Source: Silene latifolia
Lineage: Eukaryota > Streptophyta > Magnoliopsida > Caryophyllales > Caryophyllaceae
DNA: 64,000 nucleotides
Assembly (NCBI RefSeq): GCF_048544455.1
Contig: NC_133537.1
Span: 2,401,807 to 2,465,806, forward strand
Direction: 5' to 3'
In this document: one piece after another, positions 36,601-49,382 of the stretch
How the letters are laid out: each line of letters begins with the position of its first letter
Numbering within the stretch: position 1 is the first letter of the stretch
Position numbers and translations under genes: made by a program
The notes under the pieces: model-generated
Seen by the model: the letters and a program-made list of their open reading frames with translations, nothing else
The model's database searches: none
Told to the model about the DNA's origin: nothing

Positions 36601-39600
36601 TTTATTAACTTGAAGTGTTAAAGTTCATTTTGAAAACGCAAGGAACTCATCCTGATATACCATGAGAGAGTAAGACCATCTAGGCAAGGCACAATTTCTT
36701 TTTACGTGGACTTTAATTCTTTGTAATTAGATAATGCTGCGTGAATACTTTAGATACTTAGTACTAGTTTGGATAACTATGGGAAGTAAAAATTCCCATA
36801 AACTTCAAATTCTCTTGACTCGGAGGACTCATGCAAATTGCCCAGAGATATTTGTTTGAAATAAAGAAGTTGAAATTCCCGTTGGAAGTTCCATTTACCT
36901 AGTGGAGATACGACGTGTAAAAAACATCTTTATTTGGTGTATTTCTTGAATCTTATTAATTTAATTGATGAGTCTATTTTGAACCCCCTTGTAAACAGCT
37001 TCCTAGAAGTTTTTCATTGTACTAACATCTTGCTGTTGTTGCTGCTGTTGTATAATGAAGGTTTAATGACAAGGTTTCTTGTAGTTCCCTGAGCCCTTGG
37101 ATGTTCTGTGAGAATGGTTTTTTATAATATCGTACATATGCCTAAACCCTATGTTAAGTTGGATTTGGGAGCTTCTATAGTTAAATATCATATGCAGTTC
37201 TTAAAAGGATATACCGTTGCTTAGTACATGACCATACCGACATCATATTAAGCTCTCTGATGTTGGTTGAGCACAACTACTTCACCAAATCACCAGTGAA
37301 TGCGGAAAGAGATGCAATGTAAAGGCAGACCTTATATGGAACCTTTAGGCTAATGCTTTTCTTAGTTATATATGGATGGTCTAGTTCTAGTCCCTTCCAG
37401 TGTAATAAAATGCGTTTTGTTTAAAAGAAGTGTAATTGGATTTTAGTTAGCAAAGAGGTTAAGGAATACTTCTCCCTCTGTCTCGGAATTACTGTCCATT
37501 TTTCATAATTTGCATGTTTCAGAAACACCTTCCAAGTATAATGGCCCACTCGCATTCTTCTTTCTACTTATTTTACTGCAACTACAAGTATTTGTATTTG
37601 AAGCTATGTATTTCTACTCAAATCTAAAAACATTTTGTATTTTGGACTGTATTTCTGAGACAGATGGAGAAGTAAGTTTACTAGAACTCAGATAGAAACC
37701 TGTGTTCGAAACAAACTCATCAGTTAATACAGTCCCCCTCTTATGTTCCTATATGCCTTGCTTATATACCTGATAAATGATAATACTTGGTTGTAATTTG
37801 TCTCCTTTGTCGTACTGATGTTTGCAGGATAGAAAAACTTCGATCAAAATTATCAAAGTCACGGACAGGTTCTTTGAAAGATAAAAAGAAAGATGATGAG
37901 ATCACGTCTGAGTCTAATCAGGATGATCTCTTTGTTGAACGGATCCGTATTCAGAACATGGAAATCAGGTTTGCCCATTGTATCTCCCATCGGTAGAGTT
38001 GGTAGTTGACTATAGTAACTGTGTATGAGTTTTGGCCTGTTATAGTTTCTTTGTTTGGCTGTTGTTCGAGAGTGTTATAGAATTCTCGACCGACACTTTT
38101 AGATCGTGTAGAAACTTCTCTTTCTCGTTGACGGGATGGGAGTTGGTGGGCCAAAGAGAAGGATTTACATGATAACCGATAGAGAGTTTGTTTTTATATG
38201 GCTTGGTAATGAAAACAACTTACGTGCAATAACAGTTATAGAGAGTGTCATGCAGAATTTTTTCTTTTCTTGAATCGTTTTTCAAAGCTCTCATATTTTC
38301 CTTTTTTTCCTCGATGAAAATTATTTCTCCTGTGCTTTTCATAGACTTGTTGGATGATGTGGACGTAATTGTTGGGTCTTGCCTCTATTGTGTTTGATCT
38401 GTTGGGGGGTGGTTAACCTTTGACAGAAAAGTGAGAAATTTGTGCCAATGCTGGACTTAAATTGCATTCTACTAACGAAGCACTCCGTTGATTTTTCCTC
38501 AGTTTTCGCAATCTGCTCAGGAAGATTACCATCCAGGAACCTACTTTTGACAGAATGATTGTTGTTTACAGGTATTTCCTTTGCAAAGTCTGTCTCTGAT
38601 GAAACTTAACAACTTTTGACACGTAAATTTGGATGATATAATTGATTCTGTGAAAATGGTTTTATTGGTTCTCGTTTGTTGTTAGTGTACGTTCACGTAC
38701 TTTCCATGAACCTGTGATAAATTTGACAGAGCTTTTATGTGACTATGAAGTAGACATTCTCTCATATTGCCTTTGATTGCACCCATCAAATACAGAGATG
38801 AACAGAGTTTCATGTAACCGTGCATGAAAGACGTCATGACCATTTATTTGCTGTTTATGTACATACTTTGTACGATCCTGACTCAGTGGTCAATCTTATA
38901 TTTCTTTTTTTCGAGTTGAGAGTTGAGCATCTCTAATCTGACACTTTTAAACTTGGTGTGTCTGCGTTTTGCTCAGTCGACAGACTTTTGATGCACTACT
39001 TTTGAACTCTCTCATATTCTCCATTTCCAGTGTAGCCAAAGATTAATTCTTTGGTTCTGGATTATGATGAAGTAAAGCTAAATGGCTCAATAATTGCTTG
39101 CTCTTCTTTTTTCGTGAAGTAACAGTCATTCAATGCAATTCTCCACGCAACTATTAATTTGAGTCATCCGGAAACAACTTCTATGTGTTGCTAACATAGG
39201 AGCACCCCATCCACCATGTCATTTGTAGGAGCCAGTTTGTTGGTTCATAGTTTCATGGCTCGTTTGTTTCTGTCTTGATATATGAGTTTTTATCCAAGGA
39301 AAATTTATCAGTTTGTTTCTGTCTTGATATACGAGTTTGTATCCAAGGAAAATTTATAGCATGTTATATTTTACAGGCGAGCTAGTCCAAAGGGAAAACA
39401 AGACAGGGGTATATATGTGAAACATTTTAGAAATATTCCGATGGCAGACATGGAAATAGTTCTGGTGAGTATCCTTTGTCTCCATATCTGTAAACCTGCA
39501 AAGTATGTCAACTTTGACGATAACATTGGTTGTTCCTTATTTTTAGCCGGAGAAGAAAAACCCGGGTCTTACTCCACTGGACTGGGTCAAGTTCCTTGCG

Positions 39601-41614
39601 TCGGCAGTTGTTGGTCTAGTGAGTTGTTTTTATCACATACAAACCTTAGGAATTGATGCTTCTTATTTTTATTCATGTAAATGTTATGCTAATGTGAGTT
39701 GCTTGTCTGTTCAGGTTGCTGTGGTAAGTTCGCTAGAGATTAAGGGTGATTTTTGGGTTGCCTTTGCCGTTGTTTCTGCAGTAATTGGTTACATTGCGAA
39801 GACATATTTCGCGTAAGTGGTGTATATTTTTCCTTTAGCCTCTTGTTTTGTGGTGATGTCAGCTGGTGATGTCAGCAGTAGTGTTTTCGTATCTTTTCGC
39901 CCCCAACTTTAGAAAATATATATTCGTCTCTTCAACGCCCAATCTCCGACGACTCCACTGATTTGGCATATGCCTCTTGACTGCAGGGCATTTAGGGTTA
40001 TTCATTTTTCTTATAATTATTTATGAAATGATTTTTTTTTTTTTTTTTTTGCTGAAGCCTTTTTGTTCTCTAATTTCAGATTTCAGCAAAACATGGCTGT
40101 ATATCAGAATTTAGTAACGCAGTCGATGTATGACAAACAACTTGATAGTGGAAAGGGAACTCTCCTGCACTTGTGTGATGATGTGATTCAGCAAGAAGTA
40201 AGCCTGTACATGTCTTGTGTTGATGGGTCTTAACTAGATATGGCAACCAACTAACAAGGTCATTCATTTCGGATATAGATTGGTTAGTTGAATGTGGTCA
40301 CTCCACTTGGTATAGGATCAGGCATTCCACTTTGGATCATATTGGGCTATCTCGGGTTCGAGCATGTTCCAGGTTTGCCTGATGGATCAATTTGGGTTGG
40401 GCGATTTCAGGATGGGTGATCAGAGCCTTAGGGTCCGTTTGGATACAATTTTAGGAGGGAAAGGGAGGGGAGGGGGAGTGAGGGGAGGTGAAGGGAGGGG
40501 AGAGAAGGGGAGGGCAAATGGAATGTGGGTGTTTGGATAACAAAAATTATGAAGGGAAATGGAAGGGGAGGAAGGAGGGAGATGAAGAATGGATGGAAGA
40601 TTGAAGGATGGTGGTGGTATAATTAGAGTCCAAATAATGTTTTCTTTCCAAATCTTGCCACCCTTGGAAAGATTATAATTTGTTCTATAGGAGGGAAAAT
40701 AAGTCCTCTCATTTCTCTCCCTTCCATTTCCTTTCTCCCATATTTTTTATCCAAACAAAGGAAATTAAATCCCTCCCTTCCCCTCCCCTCCCCTTCTCTC
40801 CAATTCCTTCAATCCAAACGGACCCTTAGAGAGTTCGAGGGTTGAGTTGTTTGGGTCTATTTTAGATCTTTTAGGTTTGTCAACTATAATTTCAAATTTA
40901 GTCGTTTTTGTTGATACAACTTATTTCGGAATGGTGAGATGATTCCTGATCATTTCATTCCTAATCTAATCAATAATTGGGTTCCACACCAACTACGGGT
41001 CACATCGTGTCAAATTAGGGTTTCTGGATTCGGCTTCTTCTTTTCGCGTCTAACATTGACTTTAGTTAATGTTTTCTTTTTAATTTTCTAAATGAGCTAT
41101 TGTACTGTAGGTGAAAGAAGTGATCATATCATACTTCATACTGATGGAACAGGGTAAATCTACTAGACAGGTAAACCCCATTATTCGGAAGTAATACGTG
41201 AAAGAAGTTAGTATGGTTTTCGCTTCACAGTTTTGATCTATTGAGTTGTGAATTGTGGTGACATGCTTTTAGGATCTTGATATACGTTGCGAGGAATTAC
41301 TCAAGGAAGAGTTTGACGCGAGTTGCAATTTTGAAGTGGATGATGCAGTCCGGAAACTGGAGAGGCTGGGCATCGTTTCTAGGGTCTGTTTCCTTTTCTT
41401 ACATAATAGGAGCTCTTAACAACTTTAGTTGTCTTGTGGTTCTGCAATCTGTTAACTCTACCTATTTGGCTATTTCTTATGCATTAATGATGTCAACTGT
41501 CAGGATTCGATCGGAAGATACTATACAGTTGGGCTAAAGCGAGCTAATGAGATAATTGGGATGACGACAGAGGAACTCGTTATGAGGGTGAAACAGGCAG
41601 CCATTGGCAGCTGA
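33700..41614 (+). CDS. DUF3754 (TMEM143-like) membrane protein
   Basis: Fifteen exons: 33700-33838, 34621-34715, 34809-34922, 35067-35171, 35293-35364, 35871-35983, 37828-37968, 38503-38571, 39377-39464, 39547-39618, 39715-39812, 40080-40197, 41111-41170, 41273-41383, 41504-41614. The phases close to 501 residues. The family is conserved in plants and animals but its biochemical role is unknown. Features: an N-terminal helical region ([22 protein letters not shown]), a central [24 protein letters not shown] block, [21 protein letters not shown], two hydrophobic segments near residues 330-380 ([16 protein letters not shown] and [20 protein letters not shown]), then the signature [20 protein letters not shown] followed by [22 protein letters not shown] charged linker ([17 protein letters not shown]) is coded in exon 7. 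Intron 6 carries a SINE-like insertion and a Stowaway MITE, intron 12 a Tourist-like MITE, and intron 8 a 49-bp tandem duplication (39262-39359). Confidence 0.93.
36115..36409 (+). mobile_element. SINE-like element with TTG tail, copy C (DUF3754 intron 6)
   Basis: Starts in CCATATTTCCAATGGAGCC and ends GGCACTGGGGTAATG(TTG)n. The 17-18 bp duplication GTACTGAGTTTATCATAT is perfect on both sides (36097-36114, 36409-36426). A C-run (36331-36345) near the end has expanded relative to copies A and B. A decayed relative lies at 39030-39220 in another intron of the same gene. Confidence 0.88.
37469..37672. mobile_element. Stowaway-like MITE, DUF3754 intron 6
   Basis: CTTCTCCCTCTGTCTCGGAA and TTCTGAGACAGATGGAGAAG form the ends, flanked by TA (37467-37468, 37673-37674). 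204 bp. Confidence 0.8.
39030..39220 (+). mobile_element. Decayed SINE-like copy, DUF3754 intron 8
   Basis: TTCCAGTGTAGCCAAAGA, then TTCTTTGGTTCTGGATTATGATG and CAATTCTCCACGCAACTATT, then GAGTCATCCGGAAACAAC, follow copies A-C in order. The TTG-tailed 3' part is missing. Confidence 0.6.
39262..39359 (+). repeat. 49-bp tandem duplication
   Basis: GTTTGTTTCTGTCTTGATAT...CCAAGGAAAATTTAT appears twice back to back, ending about 17 bp before exon 9 of the DUF3754 gene, that is, across its branch-point region. Confidence 0.8.
40441..40825. mobile_element. Tourist-like MITE with purine/pyrimidine arms, DUF3754 intron 12
   Basis: GGGTCCGTTTGGAT and ATCCAAACGGACCC form the ends, with TTA on both sides (40438-40440, 40826-40828). 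The left arm is almost pure G/A and the right arm C/T, so 385 bp can fold into a hairpin. Confidence 0.85.
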
Positions 41615-42203
41615 TTTCTGTTTACGATTTGTTAGATTTGCATTTGCTCGTGTGTAAATATTGCAAGTCGCGTTTGTGAATTGTGGAAGCAGCTGCTAAT
41701 TTATCAGGCTTTCGATCATTTTTTTAGCTGTCTCATTCATTTTTTTACGTGTACTCGATTGGTTTTATTTTAGACATTTTTCTGGTACAAATAATCTTCA
41801 TTCTGCATCTTCCAGAAAATCGATATCCTTGCTATATGGAGTAGCATTCAAACAAATGCAATATTACCAAAGAACATGTGCTTATTAAACACAAACATCT
41901 TCCTCTTTTCTTCACAAAAACGGACAGCCATAAACAGGATGTGCGCAGGAAACTAATAATCGTTTACTCCGACAGTAACCAGGCATAAATAGTGATGCGA
42001 GAAAAATTCAGTTAGCAAAAAGAGGAGATATGTAAAATACCGCTTCTTAATAATGTATTATATTCCATGCATGCAAGTCATGAGGAGACATTTGGTAATC
42101 GATCTTCAACAAAACAATACAGTCATACAGTGCTTCAAAGCATGGTCTGACCTTATGTAGCGAACATTTTAGTTAGCATCTAACTCAGCTAATTACTAGG
42201 TAT
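41615..42203. other. Convergent spacer, DUF3754 gene / UTP23
   Basis: Probably the two 3' UTRs; no repeat or gene seen. Confidence 0.5.
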
Positions 42204-45200
42204 CTAGGTTGCAGGAGTGCCTGAGGTTGTTTGAGCCTTGTGACTTCTCTTCCTCTTCCGAGGCCTGCTTCTTGTTGCCCCGCTACCAGCATTTTCCTTC
42301 TGTTTCCAACATCAAATCATATATACTGTAAGTTACTTGGAGGGATAATGAGTTAACAACAGAGACATAATGTATGCTGGACGTGGTCGTGGAAGAGGGA
42401 GGAACAGTAGGACCAATTCCGGGAAGGGGTCAGAACCATACAACACATATCTATTACTTCTGGAACCACAAATTTAACACAGGCTGCTTTACGCAAGACA
42501 AGGATCATGGATCAAAGATCTTGATGGATATGAAGATAAGATGGACCACACAAATGAACAGGATCCTACATCAGCATGGAATGTTTTCTATCAAGCGAAA
42601 ATAAGGAGTTTCACGTGTGCTAATGCGACAGTTGAGGAGAAAATTATTATTTGAACAGAACAGAGCAACTACGCTGGCATAAGATTCAATCATGGTAATA
42701 GATCAACCACAATGTTGTCTGAATAGTCTAACAAGCGAATCATAAACAAAGCTGAAAAGAAGGAATAAAGGATCGTCTATGCAGCACACCCATCTTATTC
42801 TATGTCAGGAAAGTAAGATCGTGACAAGCACATTGTTACTCATATACCTATACACCAAAGGAACAGTCTGGAAAGCAATAGATATATGCATGCAATTTAC
42901 AGAATAGACACAGTAAATCTCACCTTTCCTGAGTTTGAAGCTGGAGTGCTAGGTTTACTTTTCTTCTTTCGAGAAAGGGGGTTTGGAGCCTGCAAGTTTG
43001 GGGAGGACAATTACAATGGATAGCAAGAGATCACAAAAGTAAAGTATTGAACATGAGCAGTGCAAAGAATAACGCATAAATTATAATCAAGCAAACACCA
43101 GTTTTAGTCCTTAACAATTTCGGCTAAAACTGCTGTGCAGTTTTCAAACAACCAATTACTGCTACCCATCTACAGAAGAGTTTTATTCCCTTGGAGGGAA
43201 AAAGTTCCCTCATCCCCATTCCCAGACACCACCACAACATTACCTTATTGTTACGAAAACTAGGGTAATAAAAATTAAAAATTGCATTGAGGATTGCATT
43301 TAGTTTAAATGAAGAGAATCCCCGACCAATTTAGCTAGACGTTTTGCTTCATTCTATCATAATCAAAAACTAAGAACGGTGAATCTCTGGCCCGTTAGTA
43401 ATGGAAAATTTGTCCAAAAAGGTGGAGCCTGTTGACTGGAAATATTTGGAATTTGACAGGTACTACAGGAGTAACACATGTTTTAGAGTGAGCACAGTGA
43501 AGATTTGGAAGAGAACAGTGAGTAATGAATATCAGGTAAAAATGACAATAACCTTTGCTCTTTTAAGTTTGAACTTGGCCTTATCTTTAATTTCTAATCC
43601 CCGTTTATACGTTTTGCGATTGTCTAAAGCCCGAGGCTCTGAAATCTCATCTTCATTTCCTTCCTCGGAAGAATCTATTTCACTGTTCGAAATCTTTTTT
43701 ACTCGCTTCTGTAGTAACTTGTATTCTGAGTCAGTCATACGTAACCTCTCTTCTTCAGAAGCCTTCACATACTCACGCTGGAATGATGAGAGCTGATCAA
43801 GATACACAGCGTTCCGTAGACCATACATAACCGGAACTCCAGGGACCTGCAAATGGTTTTAACAAATGAAAAATTAAATATCTATTTGTAAACTTTTCCA
43901 TGCATCTAAAATGCATATCACCACAGGTTACAAAGAAAAAAAATATGAAACCGAATACAGTTCATCAAAAGAGTTTTTTTCTTTTAAACTATTCTTTTCC
44001 AATTCCATTTGCTTTAATCAGAGCAAGCTACAATTGTTTCCCCGAAAATATTGTATATTAGAGTTAAGTTGTGTTTCTCTTCAAGGATTCTAAATTAATG
44101 CCTGGAGCAAAATAAAAGGTCGCTCACGTCACAAAACACTGTTACATACACAGACATTATATTAAAAAGAGAGTGATTAGAAATACCTTCTGGCATTGCT
44201 TCCGTAATTTTACGTCTTGAGACGCAACAAAGAAGTGCTCAGGATTATTGTCTCCGACAGTTTCGACAATGCAATCATAAGCGCTCACGTTCTGATCATG
44301 CTCACATCTGCCACAGTCAAATGGTAAGCATAGCCATAGAGACAAAGGGCCCCCAATATAAATATTTGGAAAAAGCTACATGCATAATTGTTCTTTCAAA
44401 TCCATTTAAGAGTCCAATAAGAACTAACACATTATTTGGATAGAGGGATTCCAAGGAAAGGGATGGTGACAATTTCCCTTATTTGGATAATAAGTTGCGA
44501 CAGAAGGATATGAAAGGAAGGGAAATGGAGACATTCATTAACGTCCTCCCAAGTCCAATCACAATTCTTTCCAACATAGAAAACACTTGCATGGAAAACA
44601 CCCTACATCTATGTCCTCTCCCTCTGACCCTCCTGATCGTTTCTCCTGCTATTATAGGCAAAGAAGACCCGGGAATTTATAAATCAAAGGTTCACTGCTC
44701 AAAGGTTCATCACTACGTCAATCGATTCTAGCATACTCAAAGAGCCAAATCAGACACAAACTATAACTTTCACATGTCAATTTGGTGATACAGATCTTAT
44801 CCTAGTTATGGCCATATAGGAGCTGAGTAATTTCAAGAATAAAAATTCGAAACAAAATAATATCTTTGCTCACCAGGGTAATGAAACGGTGGTTTACTTA
44901 CCGATTCACTACAATATTTTATGGAAATCGAAATTTAATACCATGAAGGGTGGGGTTTGCCACCTTGTTTGTATGGAGGGATTAGTCGCCAGAGGGAAGG
45001 GCGCCATTTCCCCATTATGTACTTTATAAATTGAGTAGGATGAAATAGTTGGCATCTATTTCTCCTCCTAAAAGCCAAACAAAAATCCTACCGTAGCTTC
45101 ATTGCCCCTCCCCCTTCCTAGAATCCAAACAAACCCAAAATGTTCTCGTCAAATTTTCAACCTTTCAACCTGAAAACACGCCTCTAGAACTAGAATCGCA

Positions 45201-45945
45201 TAACCTTAACGCCAAACCGTCTAAATCCTTACCTAATAGCATCTATATATTAAACCTCGTCCTAGAAACCAAACAAACCCTATATGTTCTCATCAAATTT
45301 TCAAACTTTCGACCATAAAACACGCCTCCAGAACTAGAATCTCATAACCTTAGCCCCAAACCGCCTTAATTCTTATCTAATAACGTCTCTAAACTAAACC
45401 TAATTGATACCCTTTCTAAGAATCCGGATAATTGTTACCATTCCATCCACAAATACCAAAAAAACTAAACTCAAACAGCAGCATTTAATATAATCATAAA
45501 AAACAAGAAGAAAAACTAACTTAGCAAGCCGAAAATCTCGGCGAGCAGAGTTTACAGATCCCCCATAAGAGCGTCCAAGAGACTCCAACTCCGCAATAGC
45601 ACACCTAACAACCCAACAACAAAAAACCACAAATTCAATCAGTTATTGTGTAAATCATGACCCATTTAAGTAAAAAAGACTGCAATCAAATAAAACCCGC
45701 TATACAAACTTGTTGTGTAAGACCGCCTTGTAATTAAATAATTAAATAGAGACATACTTGGTAGTGAAAAGATGAACAGGTGCAGCAAGAGCACTAGAAA
45801 CGGATTTATCAGGAACGAGGTTGTTGTTAGATAAATGGTGAATAAAAGTTCCGTCACATAAAACCTTGAAGGGTTCTCTAAATCCAAAACATGCTGTGTA
45901 AAATCTCACTATTTTTCTGTGTCTTTTCTGCTTTGTAAACCTCAT
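42204..45945 (-). CDS. UTP23: UTP23, rRNA-processing PIN-domain protein
   Basis: Six exons: 45945-45758, 45604-45521, 44307-44187, 43846-43553, 42989-42924, 42299-42204; 282 residues with phases closing. UTP23 is a small-subunit processome factor needed for early 18S rRNA cleavages in the nucleolus. The N-terminus MRFTKQKRHRKIVRFYTACFG is nearly diagnostic. It is followed by the PIN fold (FKVLCDGTFIHHL, then NNPEHFFVASQDVKLRKQ and PGVPVMYGLRNAVYLDQLS). Cys/His residues around the exon 1-2 and 2-3 joins (KCAIAEL, AKCEHD) could be part of the family zinc site. After SSFQREYVKASEEERLRM the tail is acidic, then strongly basic (SRKKKSKP, SRPRKRKRSHK), a probable nucleolar signal. Intron 4 holds a decayed SINE-like piece (43231-43410). 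Confidence 0.95.
43231..43410 (-). mobile_element. Decayed SINE-like copy, UTP23 intron 4
   Basis: On the minus strand CTAACGGGCCAGAGATTCACC...TTGATTATGATAGAATGAAGC and a terminal GGTAATGTTGTG follow the TTG-tailed family in order, with many differences. Confidence 0.5.
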
Positions 45946-46164
45946 TTCTCAGAAGGCGAGGGTGTGTTGTGTTGGTGGTGGGTGGGAGGGGTTTAAGGGT
46001 TTCTAAAGTGTCGTTTGTTTGTTTTAATTTGAGTTTGGAGGAGGAACAAGTTTGAGACGAGGGTTAAACACTTAAACCCGGTCAAGTTGACACGATCCGA
46101 ATAAAACTGACTCGATTTTATAAGGCTGGCCTATGTTAAATTACATTAAGTATTGTATGTACCA

Positions 46165-46377
46165 AAGTTGGCTGATATGAGTGGTAAGAGCTCTCATCTT
46201 TTAAGCAGGTGGTTAGGGATTCAATTCATAATTCTTGCGAATGAAAAAAAAGTCAATTTTGAGAGGGGTCAACCCATTATATTACCTCCAGTATTCAAAG
46301 GAGATTGCCCCAACTATCGGTAGGAGATACTCCTGGAATCCTGGTCAACACCAAAAAAAAAAAAAAAAAAAAAAAAA
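46165..46377 (+). mobile_element. tRNA-derived SINE with poly-A tail
   Basis: The head has an A-box-like TGGCTGATATGAGTGG (46169-46184) and a B-box-like GGGATTCAATTC (46216-46227), spaced as in tRNA genes, and GAGCTCTCATCTTTTAAGCAG between them looks like an anticodon arm region. It ends in a run of 25 A residues. I found no convincing target duplication. Confidence 0.65.
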
Positions 46378-47241
46378 CTGCAAGTACAAATATTGTTTGT
46401 TAGTGTTGCAATACAATTTATGATGCCTTACAATCCCATTTTTGTTTAACTATTTATTTCAATAGGTTTTTATACCCAAAAAAATAATATTTATTTTAAT
46501 TAGTTATGTGTGTCGTCATAACTTGTAAGCGTTATAAATAAGAATTTGTGTTAAATTTAATGTTAAAGGATAAAAGAAAAATTGTCAACCTCGGTCGATT
46601 TGATGCTACTAGAGGTGGCCCCTTTAGGGGGTCGGTCCGATTTGGCGGTTGGGTCGTTAGTGGCATGTCCCGCCAGGCGCCAACTGACTCGGTGGTAATA
46701 TGTTGAAGTCTATCATGTCAACCATAGTACGACCTTACTCAGCTACGGGCCGGTTTAGGGTCAGGTTGAGCCATTTCGACCTGGCTCAACTTGCTTTCTC
46801 GGCGGCCGACTTGCATTGATATGTGACTCAATAACCTACACAACCTACGTATTTTATTTATATGATTTATATAATTGGGATGTGTTAACACAATAACCTA
46901 CATAACGTTTTAAAAAATAAGACATCCTATGGAGTATAATTCATCATTTTTTGGGTTAATGAGTAGTTATACATGTTAGTTGGCTGATAGGTTTAACGAG
47001 TTATGTGAATTGAAAAAAATCATCTTACAAATAAATAAATTGGTTAAATAAACGTGTCAAGTGTCAAGTTATCAAAAAGCAAACTCCATAATTAAAAAGA
47101 GAAAATGAAATGTTTATTAATCACACCACTAGTAGTACCACATTACATTGCCAATATGGCTAACAAATAAATAGCAAAGAGCATTACATTGCAGCAAACC
47201 AATAAATAACGTTTGATCCTCTTTAAACAAGGCTAATGATA
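46378..47241. other. Spacer and CHS 3' UTR
   Basis: 46600-46830 is a GC-richer repeat-like patch (GGGTCGGTCCG, GCCAACTGACTCGGTGG) of unknown kind. 47100-47241 is probably the CHS 3' UTR on the minus strand. Confidence 0.4.
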
Positions 47242-49294
47242 TTAATTATTCACAGGCACACTGTGAAGCACAACCGTCTCGACAGTTAAACCCGGTCCAA
47301 ACCCGAACAGAACACCCCAATCCAAACCTTCACCGGTGGTGGCAGCCCCTTCTTTCAAAGACTTCTTCCTCATTTCATCTAGGATGAACAAAACACAAGC
47401 ACTTGACATATTACCAAATTCACTTAACACATTACGGGTCGCAGCGAGTTTTTCCTCTTTAAGGCCCAATTTAGCCTCAACCTGGTCCAAAATTGCCGGC
47501 CCACCGGGGTGAGCGATCCAAAACAGAGAGTTCCAGTCACTGATACCGAGTGGAGTAAAGGCATCTTCAAGGGCTTTGTTAATGTTCTTTGAAATAAGCC
47601 CGGGAACGTCTTTTAGCAAGTGGAAGGTTAATCCGACTTCGCGTAAATGTCCGTCGATTGCTCCCTCGGAGTCCGGGAGAAGTGTTTGGGCCGCCCATAC
47701 CATTTGGAAGATGGGCCTTTCGATAGACAAGTCCGGATCTGACCCAACAATCAAAGCCCCAGCACCATCACCAAACAAAGCCTGGCCCACCATGGAATCC
47801 AAGTGGGTTTCAGTGGGCCCACGAAAACAAATAGCAGTGATTTCAGAACACACAACTAAAACTCGTGCACCCCTGTTATTCTCAGCAAGGTCCTTGGCCA
47901 TACGAAGGACCGTGCCTCCAGCAAAGCACCCTTGCTGGTAGAGCATGAACCTACGGACTGAGGGACGAAGGCCAAGGAGCTTGGTGAGCTGGTAATCGGC
48001 CCCGGGCATGTCTACACCCGAGGTCGTGCACATTATGACATGGGTGATTTTGGACTTGGGTTGACCCCATTCCTTGATAGCCTTGACCGCGGCCTCTTTG
48101 CCTAGCCTTGGGACCTCGGATACAACCATATCTTGTCGAGTGTCAAGTGACGAGCCCATGTACTCGGTCAAATTCGGCTTTTCCTTAAGGATGTCCTCGG
48201 TTAATAACATGTAACGTTTCTTGATCATTGACTTGTCGCCTATAAAATTCAAGCCATAAAAACAGTCACAAGAAATGTACGAGTAGTTGTCATTGTGTGA
48301 CAATGTGAATGGCCCCTTAAAGCGTCTCCTTTGTGATATGTCTAAGATCTACATAATTACTTCTTGATATTGATAATGACATTTTAGAATTGGCATTTTG
48401 CATTATTATAAGAAAATAATTAAAGTTATGATAAATACAACCTAGTGAGTTGTATTTAAGCAACTAAAAGAGGAAATAAATAGTTAATATATGTATTAAT
48501 TGCATTGATTTATGTGTAATTTACTCTTTAATTTTTAAATTAATACCAAATATAGAAGGGTATTAAATGTTTAAATACAACCCAGTGGGTTGTATTTATC
48601 ATTTTCCATAATTAAAACCCACGAAATTTGACATATCAAATTATCAATTAATGAACTTTCCAAAAGTGGTTAAGATTATCGATTTTTGTGCTACCGAAAA
48701 TTCTTAAATATATGTACCAAAAAAAAAATTCTTAAATATAAGATTTTGACACAAGTGTAAAACAATATGCGAAAATTTTGTTTCCCCTAAATTTTAGTTT
48801 TAAGCACGCGCCTAGTCATCTACAATAAACTCTAGGCCTATAGCATATTATTTGCAATGCAGATAAATCACTTATTTACTTTTGATTAACGAACTACCTC
48901 GTATAAAGAATGAAAGATGTACACGATTAGCCTAGACGGAACAAGTTATATGTGTACAACATGTATAATTTTTTAGGTCAGACGAACGAACATTCATACA
49001 ATGACGATTTCCATAGAGCATTATTGGCCGAATGTTAAGATAGAAAAAATTACAATTCTACCATATATAATATCATGGTCATTCTATTAATAAGATTAGA
49101 AAATAAAGTAACTTACACATTCGCCTGAATTTCTCCTTAAGATCGGTCATGTGCTCACTCTTAGTAACACGAAAGTAAAAATCAGGATAATCAGCTTGGT
49201 ACACACAATTTGGCGGAGTGGCGGTACCAATGGCCAAGATAGTCGCAGGACCATCAGCACGTTGCGCCTTCCTAATCTCTTCAATTGATGCCAT
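47242..49294 (-). CDS. CHS: Chalcone synthase
   Basis: Two exons, 49294-49117 and 48239-47242, with the single intron splitting the Cys60 codon, the conserved position for CHS; 391 residues. The enzyme condenses p-coumaroyl-CoA with three malonyl-CoA to naringenin chalcone, the entry step of flavonoid synthesis, in the cytosol. The catalytic set falls at the standard numbers: Cys164 (QQGCFAGG), Phe215 (ALFGDG), His303 (IAHPGGP), Asn336 (EFGNMSS), with Phe265, Gly256, Ser338 and GFGPG (372-376). Thr132, Ser133 and Thr194 of the cavity are present, but position 197, usually Thr, is Cys ([10 protein letters not shown]). The promoter has a TATA box, a MYB site and a G-box. Given residue 197 the exact product could differ; another type III polyketide synthase activity is possible but less likely. 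Confidence 0.93.
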
Positions 49295-49382
49295 TTCTTT
49301 ACTCAAAAATTCACCAAAACTGATCAAACTTAATAAAAGACTGTTACACGATATACAACTGGTTCGCTCCTTAAATTTTGGA

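Noticed and set aside
47576-47941. 121-codon plus-strand frame opposite CHS exon 2
   Set aside because: Antisense shadow of a conserved coding exon.
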